Source of the DNA: Gigaspora rosea
Taxonomy: Eukaryota > Glomeromycota > Glomeromycetes > Diversisporales > Gigasporaceae
Direction: 5' to 3'
NCBI GenBank assembly: GCA_003550325.1
Contig: QKWP01000261.1
Coordinates: 263,612-327,611 of the forward strand
Length of the DNA: 64,000 bases
This document shows positions 10,961 through 22,509 of this stretch, one piece after another. Position 1 is the stretch's first letter. Each line of letters opens with the position of its first letter. The position numbers and the translations under genes are program-made. The notes under the pieces were generated by a model. It saw nothing but the letters and a program-made list of their open reading frames with translations, searched no databases and was not told the DNA's origin.

Positions 10961-12540
10961 GGTCAATATGGTAGATCGACTGAATTTGTTTTTTTATTAT
11001 AAAAGATCGTAAATTAAATTTAATGAATTTAGTGCATTTAGTTATTTAGTATTATAGTGCTGCAGTGATGGTAATGAATATAGTCTTTTACCTTGAAAAT
11101 AGGGCTCCGGTGTCTCCAAACCAAAATTGAGATTTTTAATTTATGAAACACAAAGCTCATTTTAATAACAGTTAATTTAATATTAAAATGAGTTATGGAA
11201 GTTCGGAAATTTTGGCAGAAGATTTGTTAGAATATCTAAAAATTATGATTAATAGCGGATACATATTTTACTATCAATTTTGTACTACCAAAAAATTTGC
11301 CTTGCTACGGGACATCATTACGCAATTTAATTTTTATCCAATAATAAAAGTTTTCTAAAATTAGCGGGAATCAAATTTGATTGTTTGGTTACAAATTTTT
11401 ATTTGTTGTTTACTAAAAAAAAATTCTAGTGACATGGGTCATTTTCAGGGCAAAAACCCCGTATATTGAATTTACGAAATAGTAATTTGTGAATACTGTA
11501 TATTCATAATGTACTCGTAAGTAAAAATTATAAATTCGCACGTATCTTTTTCTTTACCTATTCATACCCGATTTTGGAAGGTGTTAATCCGAAACTAGTT
11601 TCAAATTTTGTTTTAAAAAAGATCAAGCCCTAGAAATCCGAAACTTATGGATTTTGCAAAAAAAAAGTTTTCAGAACATAGACACAATGTATCAAGCATC
11701 ATTATGATGCAAGCACGACCGGAATAAAATTTCCAACTCAAAATTTTATGAGATACATCTATACTACTATTGTACGCTACAAAAAAGTCGTCCGTGTTTT
11801 ATATTCCATGTTTTTTCCATAAAAGTTGCATTCACGGAATTTATAACCTTAAATTATGGAGATTATTCGGCCTGTCTAGATTTTGTCGTTCATGTTGCAG
11901 ATTCACGAAGTTTTGCAAAAAATATTAGGAAAAAATTTTCTACAAATGTTACAATTCGAATATGTCACATGAATTTGAACGTGACATCTAAAAATATAAT
12001 AACCAATAAAAATTTTGATGAACAAAATAAAAAGTTATATACGTACGTACGTACGTACGTATATATGTACGTATCTGATTTCTAACAATTGACAATGACT
12101 AGTAAATGTCAACTTTGTCAAGACATCTTTTCTACTGAAAAGAACTTGTAATTCATGAAAGAACCAGTATCAAAATAACATAATTATATCCCATTGTTAT
12201 TTACTTATTTAACTGCCATTTGAGCAAATCATGATCTATCAGGATGCATTTATAATTCATATTAAAAAGCATCTTGGTTTTAATTGGCACAAAACAAGTT
12301 TCTATTTATGCTTTTCTGGAAAATATATTTTGGTTACCTTTTTTAGAATAAGCCTTTTTCAATATAGTCTATGCAATAAAAAATATTCATGTTCATTTCA
12401 GGTGATGCTGGAGAACAAATATTAAAGCAATTAATCAATTATCTGAACATTTGACAAGATCAGAATTTAATTTTGCCAGTCAAAAATATCAATTTATCAG
12501 TCAGGGAATATGTCATACTAATTAATAAATAATAATAATA
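10961..12540. other. Intergenic, no gene seen; ACGT microsatellite
   Basis: AT-rich DNA with no supported ORF. A five-fold tacg/acgt tandem run lies at about 12040-12062. The short 64-codon frame at 12231 has no domain. Confidence 0.5.
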
Positions 12541-12554
12541 AAAATAATCTAGTT

Positions 12555-13243
12555 GCCACTAGCTGTAACAGTCACCAGATTGTAAATAATCAACCAGATT
12601 GTGTTATGGAATCAAAACAAATGCTAAAGTTAATTGTTATTAGGGTCAGGATTAGTGTTAAATTAGGTTAAGTAGGGTATATTGTATAGTAAATTTTTGC
12701 AAATATTTTTAATTATAGTGGAATTAATCTAAAGCCAATATAATTTATATATAGACACCAATTTTTTAGCTGCAGTATAAACTAATTATCCAATAAAAAA
12801 AATGCAGAATAGCTTAATACAATTTTAAAATTAATTAATAACATTTAAATTTTTGTTAATAAATTCAAATTTTGTTATGTTTTTTATTTATAATCGCCAA
12901 AATTTTTGATTCATATATAAATTTAAATTAATATAATAGTTTAAAAATAAATGATAGTTCAATAATTTAAAAATAAGTTATTAAATTATCAAACTATTTT
13001 TTAAATATCTTTTGCTTTTAAAGAGTTATAACAATTTAAAAATTTTTATAATTAAAAGATTATGGCTTTAGGTAAATTCCACTATAGAACACAAAAAGTA
13101 TTTTATAGGTAAAATTTGTGTTATCACAAATTTATGAAAATTTTTAATATTTTTTTTTACTTTTAGTTACAAATATTATATCTGATTCCATAATATAATT
13201 GGTCAATTGCAACCCAGTAACTGTTACTGCTAGCAATAAATAG
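12555..13243. mobile_element. Non-autonomous inverted-repeat element, copy 1
   Basis: The ends are inverted and degenerate. gccactagctgtaacagtca...ttatggaatca at 12555-12615 faces the complement of tgattccataatataattgg...taacagttactgctagc at 13186-13240. The interior is A/T rich and non-coding. An inverted, diverged second copy occupies about 15880-16800, itself split by a palindromic element. Confidence 0.55.
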
Positions 13244-13289
13244 ATTGTTTATTAAAAATTATAATAAAAATATAAAAATTTTAAGTCTA

Positions 13290-14880
13290 AGATAAGGTGT
13301 ATCAACTTAAAGAAGTTGTTAAATTATTATCCCAAGTAGCAGGACTAGTCAAATCCTACTAGTGATACTTTGAGAAAATAGACCTGTATTCTAGTAACTG
13401 CTTATCAATGATTGGTTGGGTATATTACCTATATAGCCTTGGTTCCACTATCTTGAATAGAAGCTTTCAGATATAGTTGTGTATTGTCATACAAACAAAT
13501 TCAAGGAACTAAAAAAACAGAAACCCATTTGGCAAGTTCCAAGTAAGAAGGTAACCAAGATCTTTAATAGTGCTACCAAAACTGGAATATCAGAAACCAG
13601 AGCTAAAAAACCAGATAACAAGATTCTTAAAGGAAAGGGATTACCAACCTGGCTACAAGAGTTGCACTAAAGAAAGGACCTATACTGCAGAAGTAGGTAC
13701 TAAGAAAAAAAGAACTATAATAGCATCTAATACCAAATAATTAAAAGTTTTGAATATATTGGTATAAGGACTAGTAGAATAGTTGAATTAAGTACTAGAA
13801 TTAGGACAAGAGCAGGAGTAACAGTTCAAAAGTATCTCTAACTACAAGTGTTAGTTAATACTATCCCTTAAACCATCTAGCAGGCAAATATGCCCGCTAG
13901 AATGTATTTTTTTCATATTTTTTACAATAACTTAAAATTTTATTAAGCATATGTCCTCCTATTTCTAAGCTAAAATAAAAGTTTAAGATATTTTTAATTA
14001 TTATTAAGTAAAATTTTTAATTTAACTTTAATAGTATTAAAGACATTTAGCTTGAAATATTGCCAATTTTAAAATTTTATTATAAAATTTTCAAAATATT
14101 TTTTATAAATTTTTAAATTTTTATATGTTCCCGTCTATAAAAAATTTTTGCTATTATACAAAGTTAAAATTTTATTTATAAAATTATAAAATTTTAATAA
14201 TTAAAGTTATTTTTTAAACCAAATTCTACCATTTGAATCAAAATTATATGGGACTTATGCTTAGAATTTTAAAAAGTTTGTCAATAAATAAAAATAAAAT
14301 TTTGTATTCTTTTAAAAAAAAATTGATTTTTAAAAGTTTTACTATAAAGACAACTTTATTTTTTTTCTTATAATTTAAAAATAAATATTACTATTTTATA
14401 ATCCTTATTTTTAAATATTAATATATATAATTTTTTTAAAATATTTTAAATTTTGATGAAAATAGATCAAAAACAACAATTTTAATATTTTAGCAGCTAA
14501 ATATGCCCGCTAACTGCTGATGATTTAAGGGATAGCACAAGTTACCAAGTGTAGATAAATACCTAGTGGAACAGGTAATGTTCTACCAAGTCTTCTGTAA
14601 AAATAGGCCAAATTGTACCTTCAAGTGCATTGAAAAAGTTCTAAAGGTCAAAAAGAAAAAAACTTAGAGGTCTAAACTAACTAATATACCATAAATACTC
14701 TTGTGAATTAGTTAAGATCAGTCAAAAAATAGAAGATTAGAACGTTTAAATAGACAAATCCTATATTTGGGTTGCAGATATAGTAGCTGGTATAGAACCT
14801 TCAGATGAACTACTTAAATTAGATACTAAAGTGTATATATAGATAGCTGTACTCTTATCTATGTGTAATTTACAATGAGT
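13290..14880 (+). repeat. ~1-kb dispersed repeat family, copy A (interrupted)
   Basis: A diverged direct copy of 39365-40260. Shared blocks in the same order include cagaaacccatttggcaagt, gtaccaagatctttaatagtg-like, tgctctaccaagt-like, and a 3' block agcagctagtttagaacctt-like. The 5' end has a tRNA-like B-box word (agtcaaatcctac here, agttcaaatcccac in the better copy). A 63-codon frame at 13479 is open in this copy only by chance. The copy is interrupted at 13864 by a TA-flanked element. Confidence 0.7.
13864..14532. mobile_element. 669-bp TA-flanked MITE (Tc1/mariner-like)
   Basis: Termini tcccttaaaccatctagc and (complement) gatgatttaaggga are inverted, with a second inverted block of aaatatgcccgctag just inside. 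The element is flanked by TA on both sides (13862-13863 and 14533-14534). It sits inside the dispersed repeat, and removal restores alignment with the 39-kb copy. It is non-coding. The TA duplication suggests Tc1/mariner mobilisation. Confidence 0.75.
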
Positions 14881-14995
14881 AAAATAAATAAATCCTATGC
14901 TCCAAGCAGGCACTTTGAAATCAAAAAAAATTTAAAATAATTTTTACTTACATATTAACTTTTTTCAAATTTGGAATTAAACATATTAAGAATAC

Positions 14996-15177
14996 TATAG
15001 TCAGTCCCTAAATGCAACCTCTTTAAATGCATAACCTCTCTAAATGCATGGCTTGATTTGGTCCCAACTCATATGTTACATATAGATTTTTACCTTTCTA
15101 AATGCAATACCTCTTTAAATACAAGGTTTTTTATCAGCCCTTTGCTATGCATTTAGAGTGCAGTGCTCTAACTATAA
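14996..15177. mobile_element. Small TA-flanked element with CCTCTTTAAATGCA motifs
   Basis: The ends tatagtcag and ctaactata are inverted. Inside, the word cctctNtaaatgca is repeated about four times on the plus strand, with inverted relatives at the right (tgcatttagagtgc). It resembles a short mariner-type MITE; boundaries are approximate. Confidence 0.42.
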
Positions 15178-15319
15178 TGTAAAATAATTTAAATTACTTT
15201 TTTAAAATTTTGTAAATTTTTTTAATAAAATTTTTTAAAAAAAACTTTCTGATTTTAAAATTATAATTATATATAAAATTTTATTGAACAAAATTTACTT
15301 AGACAATAAAATAAATTAA

Positions 15320-15826
15320 ATACTAGTTCGTAAGTGAGCGACAGTAATTTTATAGAAATTTTTATATTAATATATAATCTACAGCTACTACAAAGTAAAG
15401 TTTATTTTTTACTAAGTTAACCTTCTTTTTACCTTTAATAAAAGTTGTAGTACTAGTTTTTATGAATCTAATGATAGTAAGTTTGTTAAAATTAACTTGG
15501 TAATTCTTAAAATATTTTAGCTTTTTTCCTGTATTTATATAGAATTTCTTTAAATTTTTAAAGAAATTTTATATAAATACAAAAAAAAATGCTAAAATAT
15601 TTCAAGAATTACTAAGTTAATTTTAACAAACTTACCATCATTAAATTCATAAAAACTAGTACTCAACTTTTATTAAAGGTAAAAAGAAGGATAACTTAGT
15701 AAAAAATTAGCTTTACTTTGTAACAGCTGTAAATTACATATTAATATAAAAATTTATATTAAAATTTTACTAAATTTTACTATAATACTACTATGATGCT
15801 ACTGTCGATTACTTGCAGACTAGTAC
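15320..15826. mobile_element. Palindromic element P1 (507 bp, TTAA-flanked)
   Basis: A near-perfect inverted repeat along its whole length, centred near 15560; each arm is about 250 nt with few mismatches. It is flanked by TTAA (15316-15319 and 15827-15830). Termini are tactagttcgtaagtgagcg-like on the left and the complement on the right. It is non-coding. The inner block taaaattaacttggtaattc is shared in sequence order with three other palindromes at 16.2, 17.3 and 21.9 kb, so they form one family. TTAA targets are typical of piggyBac transposase, but no transposase is present here. Confidence 0.85.
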
Positions 15827-15879
15827 TTAACTTGGTAAAAAAATAATTTCTATAGAGTAAAGTAAAAAATTACAGTTTT

Positions 15880-16800
15880 TTATATACAGTAAAATTCACC
15901 TAAAGCTATCACCTTTTAGTTCTAAAAATTTTAAATTGTTATAACTCTTTAAAAGCAAAAGATATTTAATTCGTGATTCTTTTGTAAACAATAGTACTGA
16001 CATAGTAAAAGTCGGGGGAATCTAATATAAGTTTTATAATAGAGCTGAATCCAGCTTCACCCACAAGGTAGGTCATCTTTTTTTCAAGATAACCTTGCTT
16101 GGAGCTCTAATAAAAGTTATAGAGCTGATGTTTGTGGTTCTAATAGTAGTAAGATCGGTAAAATTGGCCTGGTGGTTGTTGAGATACCCTAGCCTTTCTC
16201 TTTATAATCATATAAAATTTCTTTAAAAAATTTTAAAGAAACCTTATATGATTGTAAGAAAAAAAGCTAAGGTATCTCAACAACCACCAGATCAATTTTA
16301 CTGATTTTACTACTATTAGAACCACAAAAATCAGCTCTATAACTTTTATTAGAGCTCCAAGAAAGGTTATCTTGAAAAAAAGATGACCTACCTTGTGGGT
16401 GAAGCTGGATTCAGCTCTATTATAAAACTTATATTAGATTCCCCCCATCTTTTACTATGATAGTACTATTGTTTACAAAAGAATCACGAATTAAAATTTT
16501 TTAATAATTTATAGCTTATTGTTTAAATTAATAATTTTTTAAATATCTTTTATTTTTAAATTATTATATTAATTTAAATTTATATATAATTTAAAAATTT
16601 TAGTGTTATTAAAAAAAATAACAAAATTTGAATTTATTAACAAAAATTTAAATGTTATAATTAATTTTAAAATTGTATTAAGTTTTACTGCATTTTTGTT
16701 GGATAATTAGATTACACTTAGCTAAAAAATTAGCATCTATTTATAAATTATGTTGGCTTTAGGTAAATTTTACTATACAACTTTTTTACTAAGCCAATCT
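15880..16800. mobile_element. Inverted diverged copy of the 12.6-13.2 kb element, split by P2
   Basis: The left part 15890-15965 (gttataactctttaaaagca) and right part 16500-16800 (acaaaatttgaatttattaa) together match the reverse complement of about 12720-13090. Palindrome P2 has inserted at a TTAA inside this copy, which gives the order of events. Confidence 0.6.
15970..16490. mobile_element. Palindromic element P2 (521 bp, TTAA-flanked)
   Basis: A near-perfect full-length palindrome. It starts ttcgtgattcttttgtaaac and ends with its complement, the centre is near 16230, and TTAA lies on both sides (15966-15969, 16491-16494). Internal order matches P1 and P4 (ctaataaaagttatagagct, then aaaattggcctggtggttgt, then gagatacc). 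It is non-coding and is inserted in an older element. Confidence 0.9.
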
Positions 16801-17134
16801 ATTTTGGGCACCTAAGTAATATTGTTTCGCATAAAATTTTATAATAATAATAAAAAAAAACTATTTTTTAATATAGATACAAATCATCCAACTCTTCTTA
16901 TAGATTTTTAAAATTTTCTTTTTTTAAAATTATAATCAAATTTTCTTTAAATTTTATTACATATACTATATTTATATTTCTAATTAAGCCTTTACAATTT
17001 AACACTTTCTCCAAATAGATATAATTTTAGCTATTTATTTTACTTATACTAAATTATAATTAATTTTTTAAAATAACTTAATAAAACAAACTATTCAGCT
17101 ATTTTTAATATTTTATTAAATTAATCTAATATCT

Positions 17135-17540
17135 AAAGGAAATCTGCAAAATTTATAAGTAAATGTTACTATTGACAGAAATGTACAAAGCTATATCTAA
17201 ACTATTTTTTACTAAAATGATTGATTTTGTTAGTAAGCAAATAAAATTAGCCCAGTAGTTCTTGAAATATTCTCAAAACATGTTTTACTTGTATATAAAT
17301 TTTTTTAAAAATAGTATACTTTTTTAAAAAAATATTTATATTAGCAAAATGTTTTTTAAGAATATTTCAAGAAGCATTGGACCAATTTTACTACTTTTAT
17401 ACTATTAGATGCATTTTGATAAAAGCTGCAACTTTTACTTAACTAACAAAATCAATTGTTTTAGTAAAAAGGTTTAGATATAACATTTGTATTTTTCTGC
17501 CAATAGTAAAATTTACTTATAAAATTTTACAGATCCTTTG
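17135..17540. mobile_element. Palindromic element P3 (~406 bp, older copy)
   Basis: A full-length inverted repeat centred near 17335, with more mismatches than P1, P2 and P4. The arms run from aaggaaatctgcaaaattt to its complement. The inner block taaaattagcccagtagttc then ttgaaatattc is homologous to the same block in the others. No flanking TTAA is visible, probably because the ends have eroded. Confidence 0.7.
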
Positions 17541-17739
17541 CAGTTGACAAATAAATTATTATTTAAATAAACTTAATTTACTCAAAAATTTACTTAAATA
17601 TATTTCTTAAATTGTAGAGGTTTTCAACTAAATTTGTTTATATAATTACTATAAATATATTTCTGCTTTATTTTTTTAATTATTTAAAATATTTAAATAA
17701 AATTTGGTATAATAATATATAAAAATAAAATTATATTCA

Positions 17740-18228
17740 TATTAGCAGATCGGTGTAATTGGGCCTTTTTTCAATAAACTGTTATACAAAAATTTGCTCC
17801 TAAGTAATGTTTAAAAACTAACAAACAAAGTACTTGTTACAACTAACAAAAGTGCCTTTTTGATGCCTGACAAGTTAAAAAACCAATAAAACTTAATAAA
17901 AGAGCTATGCTAAGCTGTAGAAAGAAGTACTTTTATCATTTGTTGAAATATTCAGGTGTTTTAGGATGGGTTGGGCATTGAGAAATGGGTTGGTAACTAT
18001 CAAGGGTAATTTGGAAGCTAATTTTCAAAAAAATGGCCTTTTTAATATACTTTTGACTTATAATTAAATACATGAATTTCGTAATTTTCTATGTACTTAA
18101 TTATAAATACAAAGCTGGTTAAAAAGGCTGTTTTTTTGAAAATTCACTTTGTAATAAATTTTCATGTAAAATTTTTTTGATAATCCTCGATCATGATTGG
18201 TTGAGCTGACATGTTATGCCGATCTGCT
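17740..18228. mobile_element. Inverted-terminus element with internal hairpin
   Basis: The termini agcagatcggtgtaa and ttatgccgatctgct are inverted (about 13 of 15). Inside, 18020-18144 is itself an inverted repeat (aattttcaaaaaaatggcct facing its complement). It is non-coding. Confidence 0.5.
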
Positions 18229-18849
18229 GATATGTTTTGTATTATTTGTATTTAACTCATCAATATAATTATTTAAATAAGTTTTATTACAAACAGATCA
18301 AAACTTATTAAGTTGTTCAAATTTTTTTCAAACTTCTTTTAAGTACTCTATTGCCAAAACCAAGCTAATTTCAAACCAATTATTAGTTAGTTTTAGAAAT
18401 CTTATTCTTTTTATTACTTCAAATTTTATTTTTATTAATATTATTTAATATTATACTAATTTTGTATTATTTATACTAATTATAGCACTTTTCATATTAT
18501 AAAATCAAAAATAATATACATGATAAAAAAATTTAAAAAAAGCATCTGTTTTATAAAAAATTGTTATTTCTCAAAAACCAATACATTAATACTTTAATAA
18601 AAATTTTATTGGGCAATTTTGTAATATTAATAAATAACTTTTAACTAATTCTAATATTAATAAACTTTAAAGAATTTTTGCTTTACTACAAATCTAGTAT
18701 ATAATTATTTAGTAACTAATTACAACTAATTACCAAATAATTACAAATTAGTATCTATTCTAAATTTATACTAAATTTATACAATTTTACTACCAATTTT
18801 GCTATATCTTGTATAGCAAGCTATATTTAGCTATAATAAATACATGCTA

Positions 18850-19000
18850 TTCTAGTTATACTGACATTTGGATATAATGATATCATAGTAAAATTTTTCT
18901 GTGCCAATATTTTTTTAAAAATTTAATATCAAATATCAGTATTTCACTGTATTGACATTTTGAATTTTTTTGCTAATAACTTAAAAAATTAATATACCAA
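18850..19000. mobile_element. ~150-bp MITE, copy 1
   Basis: Direct relative of 19687-19840. It shares ttggatataatgaNatcata and a central ccaatatttttttaaaa-like block. Its ends are weakly inverted (tctagttata versus aatatacca). Confidence 0.55.
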
Positions 19001-19686
19001 AGTGATATATATACTATAGCTATAAAATACAATATATGTATATATAGATTATACAAATAGTTCAATATTATATAACCAAAATAAATCTTACTAGAAAGTG
19101 CTTTTTGATCTTATTATTTTTATATTTGTTACAATACAAGTTTTTTTTATTATTTATATACAAAGAACTAACAATATCTTTATTGAATATACCAATATCC
19201 AATACTCACGACTTAACCACTTCTCTTAATTTTTTTTGTAATTAAAACTTTTAATTTTTTAAACCCAATTTTTAAAAATTTCTATCCTAGTTTAACTATA
19301 TTTACACAAAAACAATTTTAACCAATTACTTATTACTATAGCAAAAAACTAATTTAAGTTTCTTACAAATTATATTATCATTAATAAAAAATTTAAAAAT
19401 ATTTTAATAAATATTTTAAAAGAATTACTATTTCAAATTATTACTTTTACCTTTGCAAACTTAATTACAAAACTCTATTTAATTTACATCTTTTATACTT
19501 TTTACTTAATTACAAAATAGTTTTAAATTACAATTAATTTAGCAAAATTGCATTTATATCCAATATTGTACATAAAATCCATTCCAATGATTTTTTGTTC
19601 AAGTATTCAAAATTGCTTTAAACTATTCAAGCCTATGCCCAAGTTTAAATAACTAATAAATTAATTTAAAAATATATATATATCAA

Positions 19687-19840
19687 TCTGGTTATACTAG
19701 TATCTAGATATAATGACATCATAGCAAAATCTTTCTATACTAATATTTTTTTAAAATTTAATATAAAATATCAGGATAACCCACTATATTAGTATTTTGA
19801 ATTTTTTTATTAATGACTCAAAAATGTCAATATAACCAGA
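19687..19840. mobile_element. 154-bp MITE, copy 2
   Basis: The termini tctggttata and tataaccaga are exact 10-bp inverted repeats. The interior is colinear with 18850-19000 at roughly 80% by eye. Confidence 0.65.
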
Positions 19841-20540
19841 GTAATATAGAATTCTATATTTTTTTTAGGTGCTAGATTTTTTTTAAAAAAAATTAAAATA
19901 GATTATTTTAATAAAGTTTAAGTATAATTAGATTAAAAAAAAAATTCAAAGTTCTAAAACTTTTTATATATAAACTGTCTATATCTATATAACAAACATC
20001 AATCTATTGATTACTAAAAATTTTTTAAAAATTTTAATTTTAAATTAATTAAAATATAAAAATTCTATTATACAATACAATAACTTTAATTAATACTAAT
20101 ACAAATTTTTAATTTACAATAATTTTAACTTATAAAAAATAATATTTTTAGTACAGAGTGCATTAGTGCACTCTAGAGTAGCAAATACAAAATAATTAGA
20201 GTTAGAGTTAGAGTAGAGTTTAGTTAAAGTTAGAATTCAAGTAAAACAAAATAAAAACAAACTAAATAAGCTTAAGCCAAATAAAACAAGAAAGAAAAAA
20301 GCATTTTTTGTTAAAAATACAATAAAGATTACATAGTAAACTTTCAAGAAATATAAAAAGAGTACATAAAGTATAGAGTATGATAAATATACAAATCAAT
20401 AAATTTTAAAAATATTCTATATTTAACTTGTTTTCTATATAGTTTCAAAATTTTAAATATTACAAAAAACAATCTAATATTAATAAATAAAAGTATATAA
20501 AGTAGGTAATAGACTAGTTCTAAAAAAACAAAGCAAAACC
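19841..20540. other. AT-rich DNA, no gene seen
   Basis: A/T-dominated sequence with agagttagagttagagt simple repeats near 20200-20220. No coding signal is visible. Confidence 0.5.
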
Positions 20541-20559
20541 CAAAACTATGTTTTGGTAA

Positions 20560-21050
20560 TACAAGATGAACTGGCAGAAGACAGGGATCAAAAAGTTTAA
20601 TTCAACAATGCTAGCACTTAGGTTGTGGGTATAGTAGCAGTATAGAACCTTTAGATAGCTATTTAAATAGGCAATCAAAAGTTGCAGGTGTAGCTAGTTA
20701 TAGTGTTGTTCAATAATTCTTTAAATAAAAATTCAACATTTTAAAGTGAGCACTTTGAAACCAAAAAAAAAACAAAATAAATAAAGTAGATAACAGTAGC
20801 AGTTCAAGGTACTCTTGTTTGCAAGTATTGGTTAACACTATATTACAAATTACTAAAGCATTAGTAAATACCCATATGGAACAAATACTATTCTATAAAG
20901 TTTTTTGTTAAGAATAAGCAAAACCTTATCTTCAAGTATATAAATAGAGTTCTGAAAATATAAAAAATAAATTTAGGAGGTTAGGACTAACTATATATTT
21001 AATATTAGTAAAATTGGTCAGTAGTACAGAAAATTAGAGATTTAAATAAG
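20560..21050. repeat. Dispersed repeat family, partial copy C (rearranged)
   Basis: 20600-20780 matches the 3' part of copies A and B (gtatagaacctttagatagc, ending cactttgaaaccaaaa). It is followed at 20800-21020 by their middle part (cagtagcagttcaaggtact, aatactattctataaag). So two partial copies lie head to tail in an order opposite to the complete repeat. Confidence 0.55.
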
Positions 21051-21684
21051 ATAAGCACAACAAGCAAATATAACAAGCAAGTATAACAAACATAACTAAA
21101 GAAAAAACAAAGGTAGAAAGGAAGAAATACAACAAGCAAGCAAAAAAGAATATGCAACACAAAAAAGCAAAAAAGGAAGATGATATATAATCATATTGAC
21201 AAATGCAATAATCAAAAAAAGTGAGATAAGTATTGATAATGTGGAAAATGATTTTAATAAATGCATTGCTAAAGAATAAGAGTAAAAAAAAGTGCTATAA
21301 TTAAAACAAGTAGTAAAAAATGTGCAAGTAGAGTTGCGACTAAAAAAAAATTAGTATTAGTAATGTGAACAAAGAACTATAAGGCAAGTAAGTTCTAGTT
21401 CTGTAATTGAATATAATAATTAACTATGCATGATACATAATTATAGATTAAGTAAATATAGTAATTATCACTACTAGTTATTTTAATAATAATTATTCTT
21501 TATTTATTTTAAATTATTTTATTTTATTTTAAATTATTTTTTTATTTTTAAATTATTTTATTTTATTTAAAAATATTTTTTATCTTTTAAATTATTTTAT
21601 TTTATTTTTAATTTAAATTATTTTTTAAATTATTTTATTTATTTTAAATTATTTTTATTATTTTTTAAATTATTTTATTTTATT
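21051..21684. other. A-rich then T/A-rich low-complexity DNA
   Basis: 21060-21300 is purine rich (aagcaa words). 21490-21684 is made of about ten imperfect copies of ttttaaattattttatttta. There is no gene. Confidence 0.6.
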
Positions 21685-21688
21685 TTAA

Positions 21689-22227
21689 TTGGTGATTCGC
21701 CAGTCAGCTGATGAATGATCATAGTGTAACGTGATGCAAATCACTATGTAAATCACATATATAGTAAATCTGAAAATTTTCTAACGTTTGTCTAAGGAAA
21801 ACTTTTTTTATACTATGTTAATCGTCCTTGTCTACTAATTGAAAAATGTAGAGCATGTCTTTGCGGTTCTAACAGTAGTTAAATCATCCAAATCGGCCTA
21901 GTGGATGCCGAGATATCCTTAAAAAACGCGTCAACGACTATAGAAAATCTCTATAAACAATGTATTGTTTATATAGTGATTTTCTATAGTCGTTGACGCG
22001 TTTTTAAGGATACCTCGGCATCCACTGGGCCGATTTGAATGATTTAACTACCGTTAGAACTGCAAAGACATGCTCTACAGTTTTCAATTAGTCGACAAGG
22101 ACAATTAGCTTAGTATAAAAAAAAGATTTCCTTGGACGAACGCCAGATTTACTAAATATGTGATTTACATAGTAATTTGCATCATGTTACACTATGATCA
22201 TTCTTCAGCTGACTGGCGAATCACCAA
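21689..22227. mobile_element. Palindromic element P4 (539 bp, TTAA-flanked)
   Basis: The best preserved family member. ttggtgattcgccagtcagc at 21689 faces its exact complement ending at 22227, each arm is about 260 nt with few mismatches, and the centre is near 21965. TTAA flanks both ends (21685-21688, 22228-22231). It is more GC rich than its surroundings. The inner block aaatcggcctagtggatgcc then gagatatcc corresponds to the blocks in P1-P3. It is non-coding. Confidence 0.92.
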
Positions 22228-22494
22228 TTAAATTATTTTTTTATTTTTATTTTATTTCAAGAATAAATATATGCAATGCACTTTGCAATATGTTAATTCC
22301 TCACACACATATATGTAAATATAGTTTGTAAATCTGTATAACAAATATTCTAAATTATAGATTGGAATCAGCTAAAGTTTTTCTTTAATCATTTAATCGT
22401 TTAACCATTTAATCATTTAATTTGGCCAGCATTAAAATAATTCTGGGCTATGACCAATATAATTCTGCCTGAAACTATGAAAGCAATTTTTAAA

Positions 22495-22509
22495 CAGTTA
22501 ATCTTTATT
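22495..22509. repeat. Left target-site duplication of the truncated LINE
   Basis: cagttaatctttatt, identical to 25609-25623. It abuts the T-rich (poly-A on minus) end of the LINE. Confidence 0.85.
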
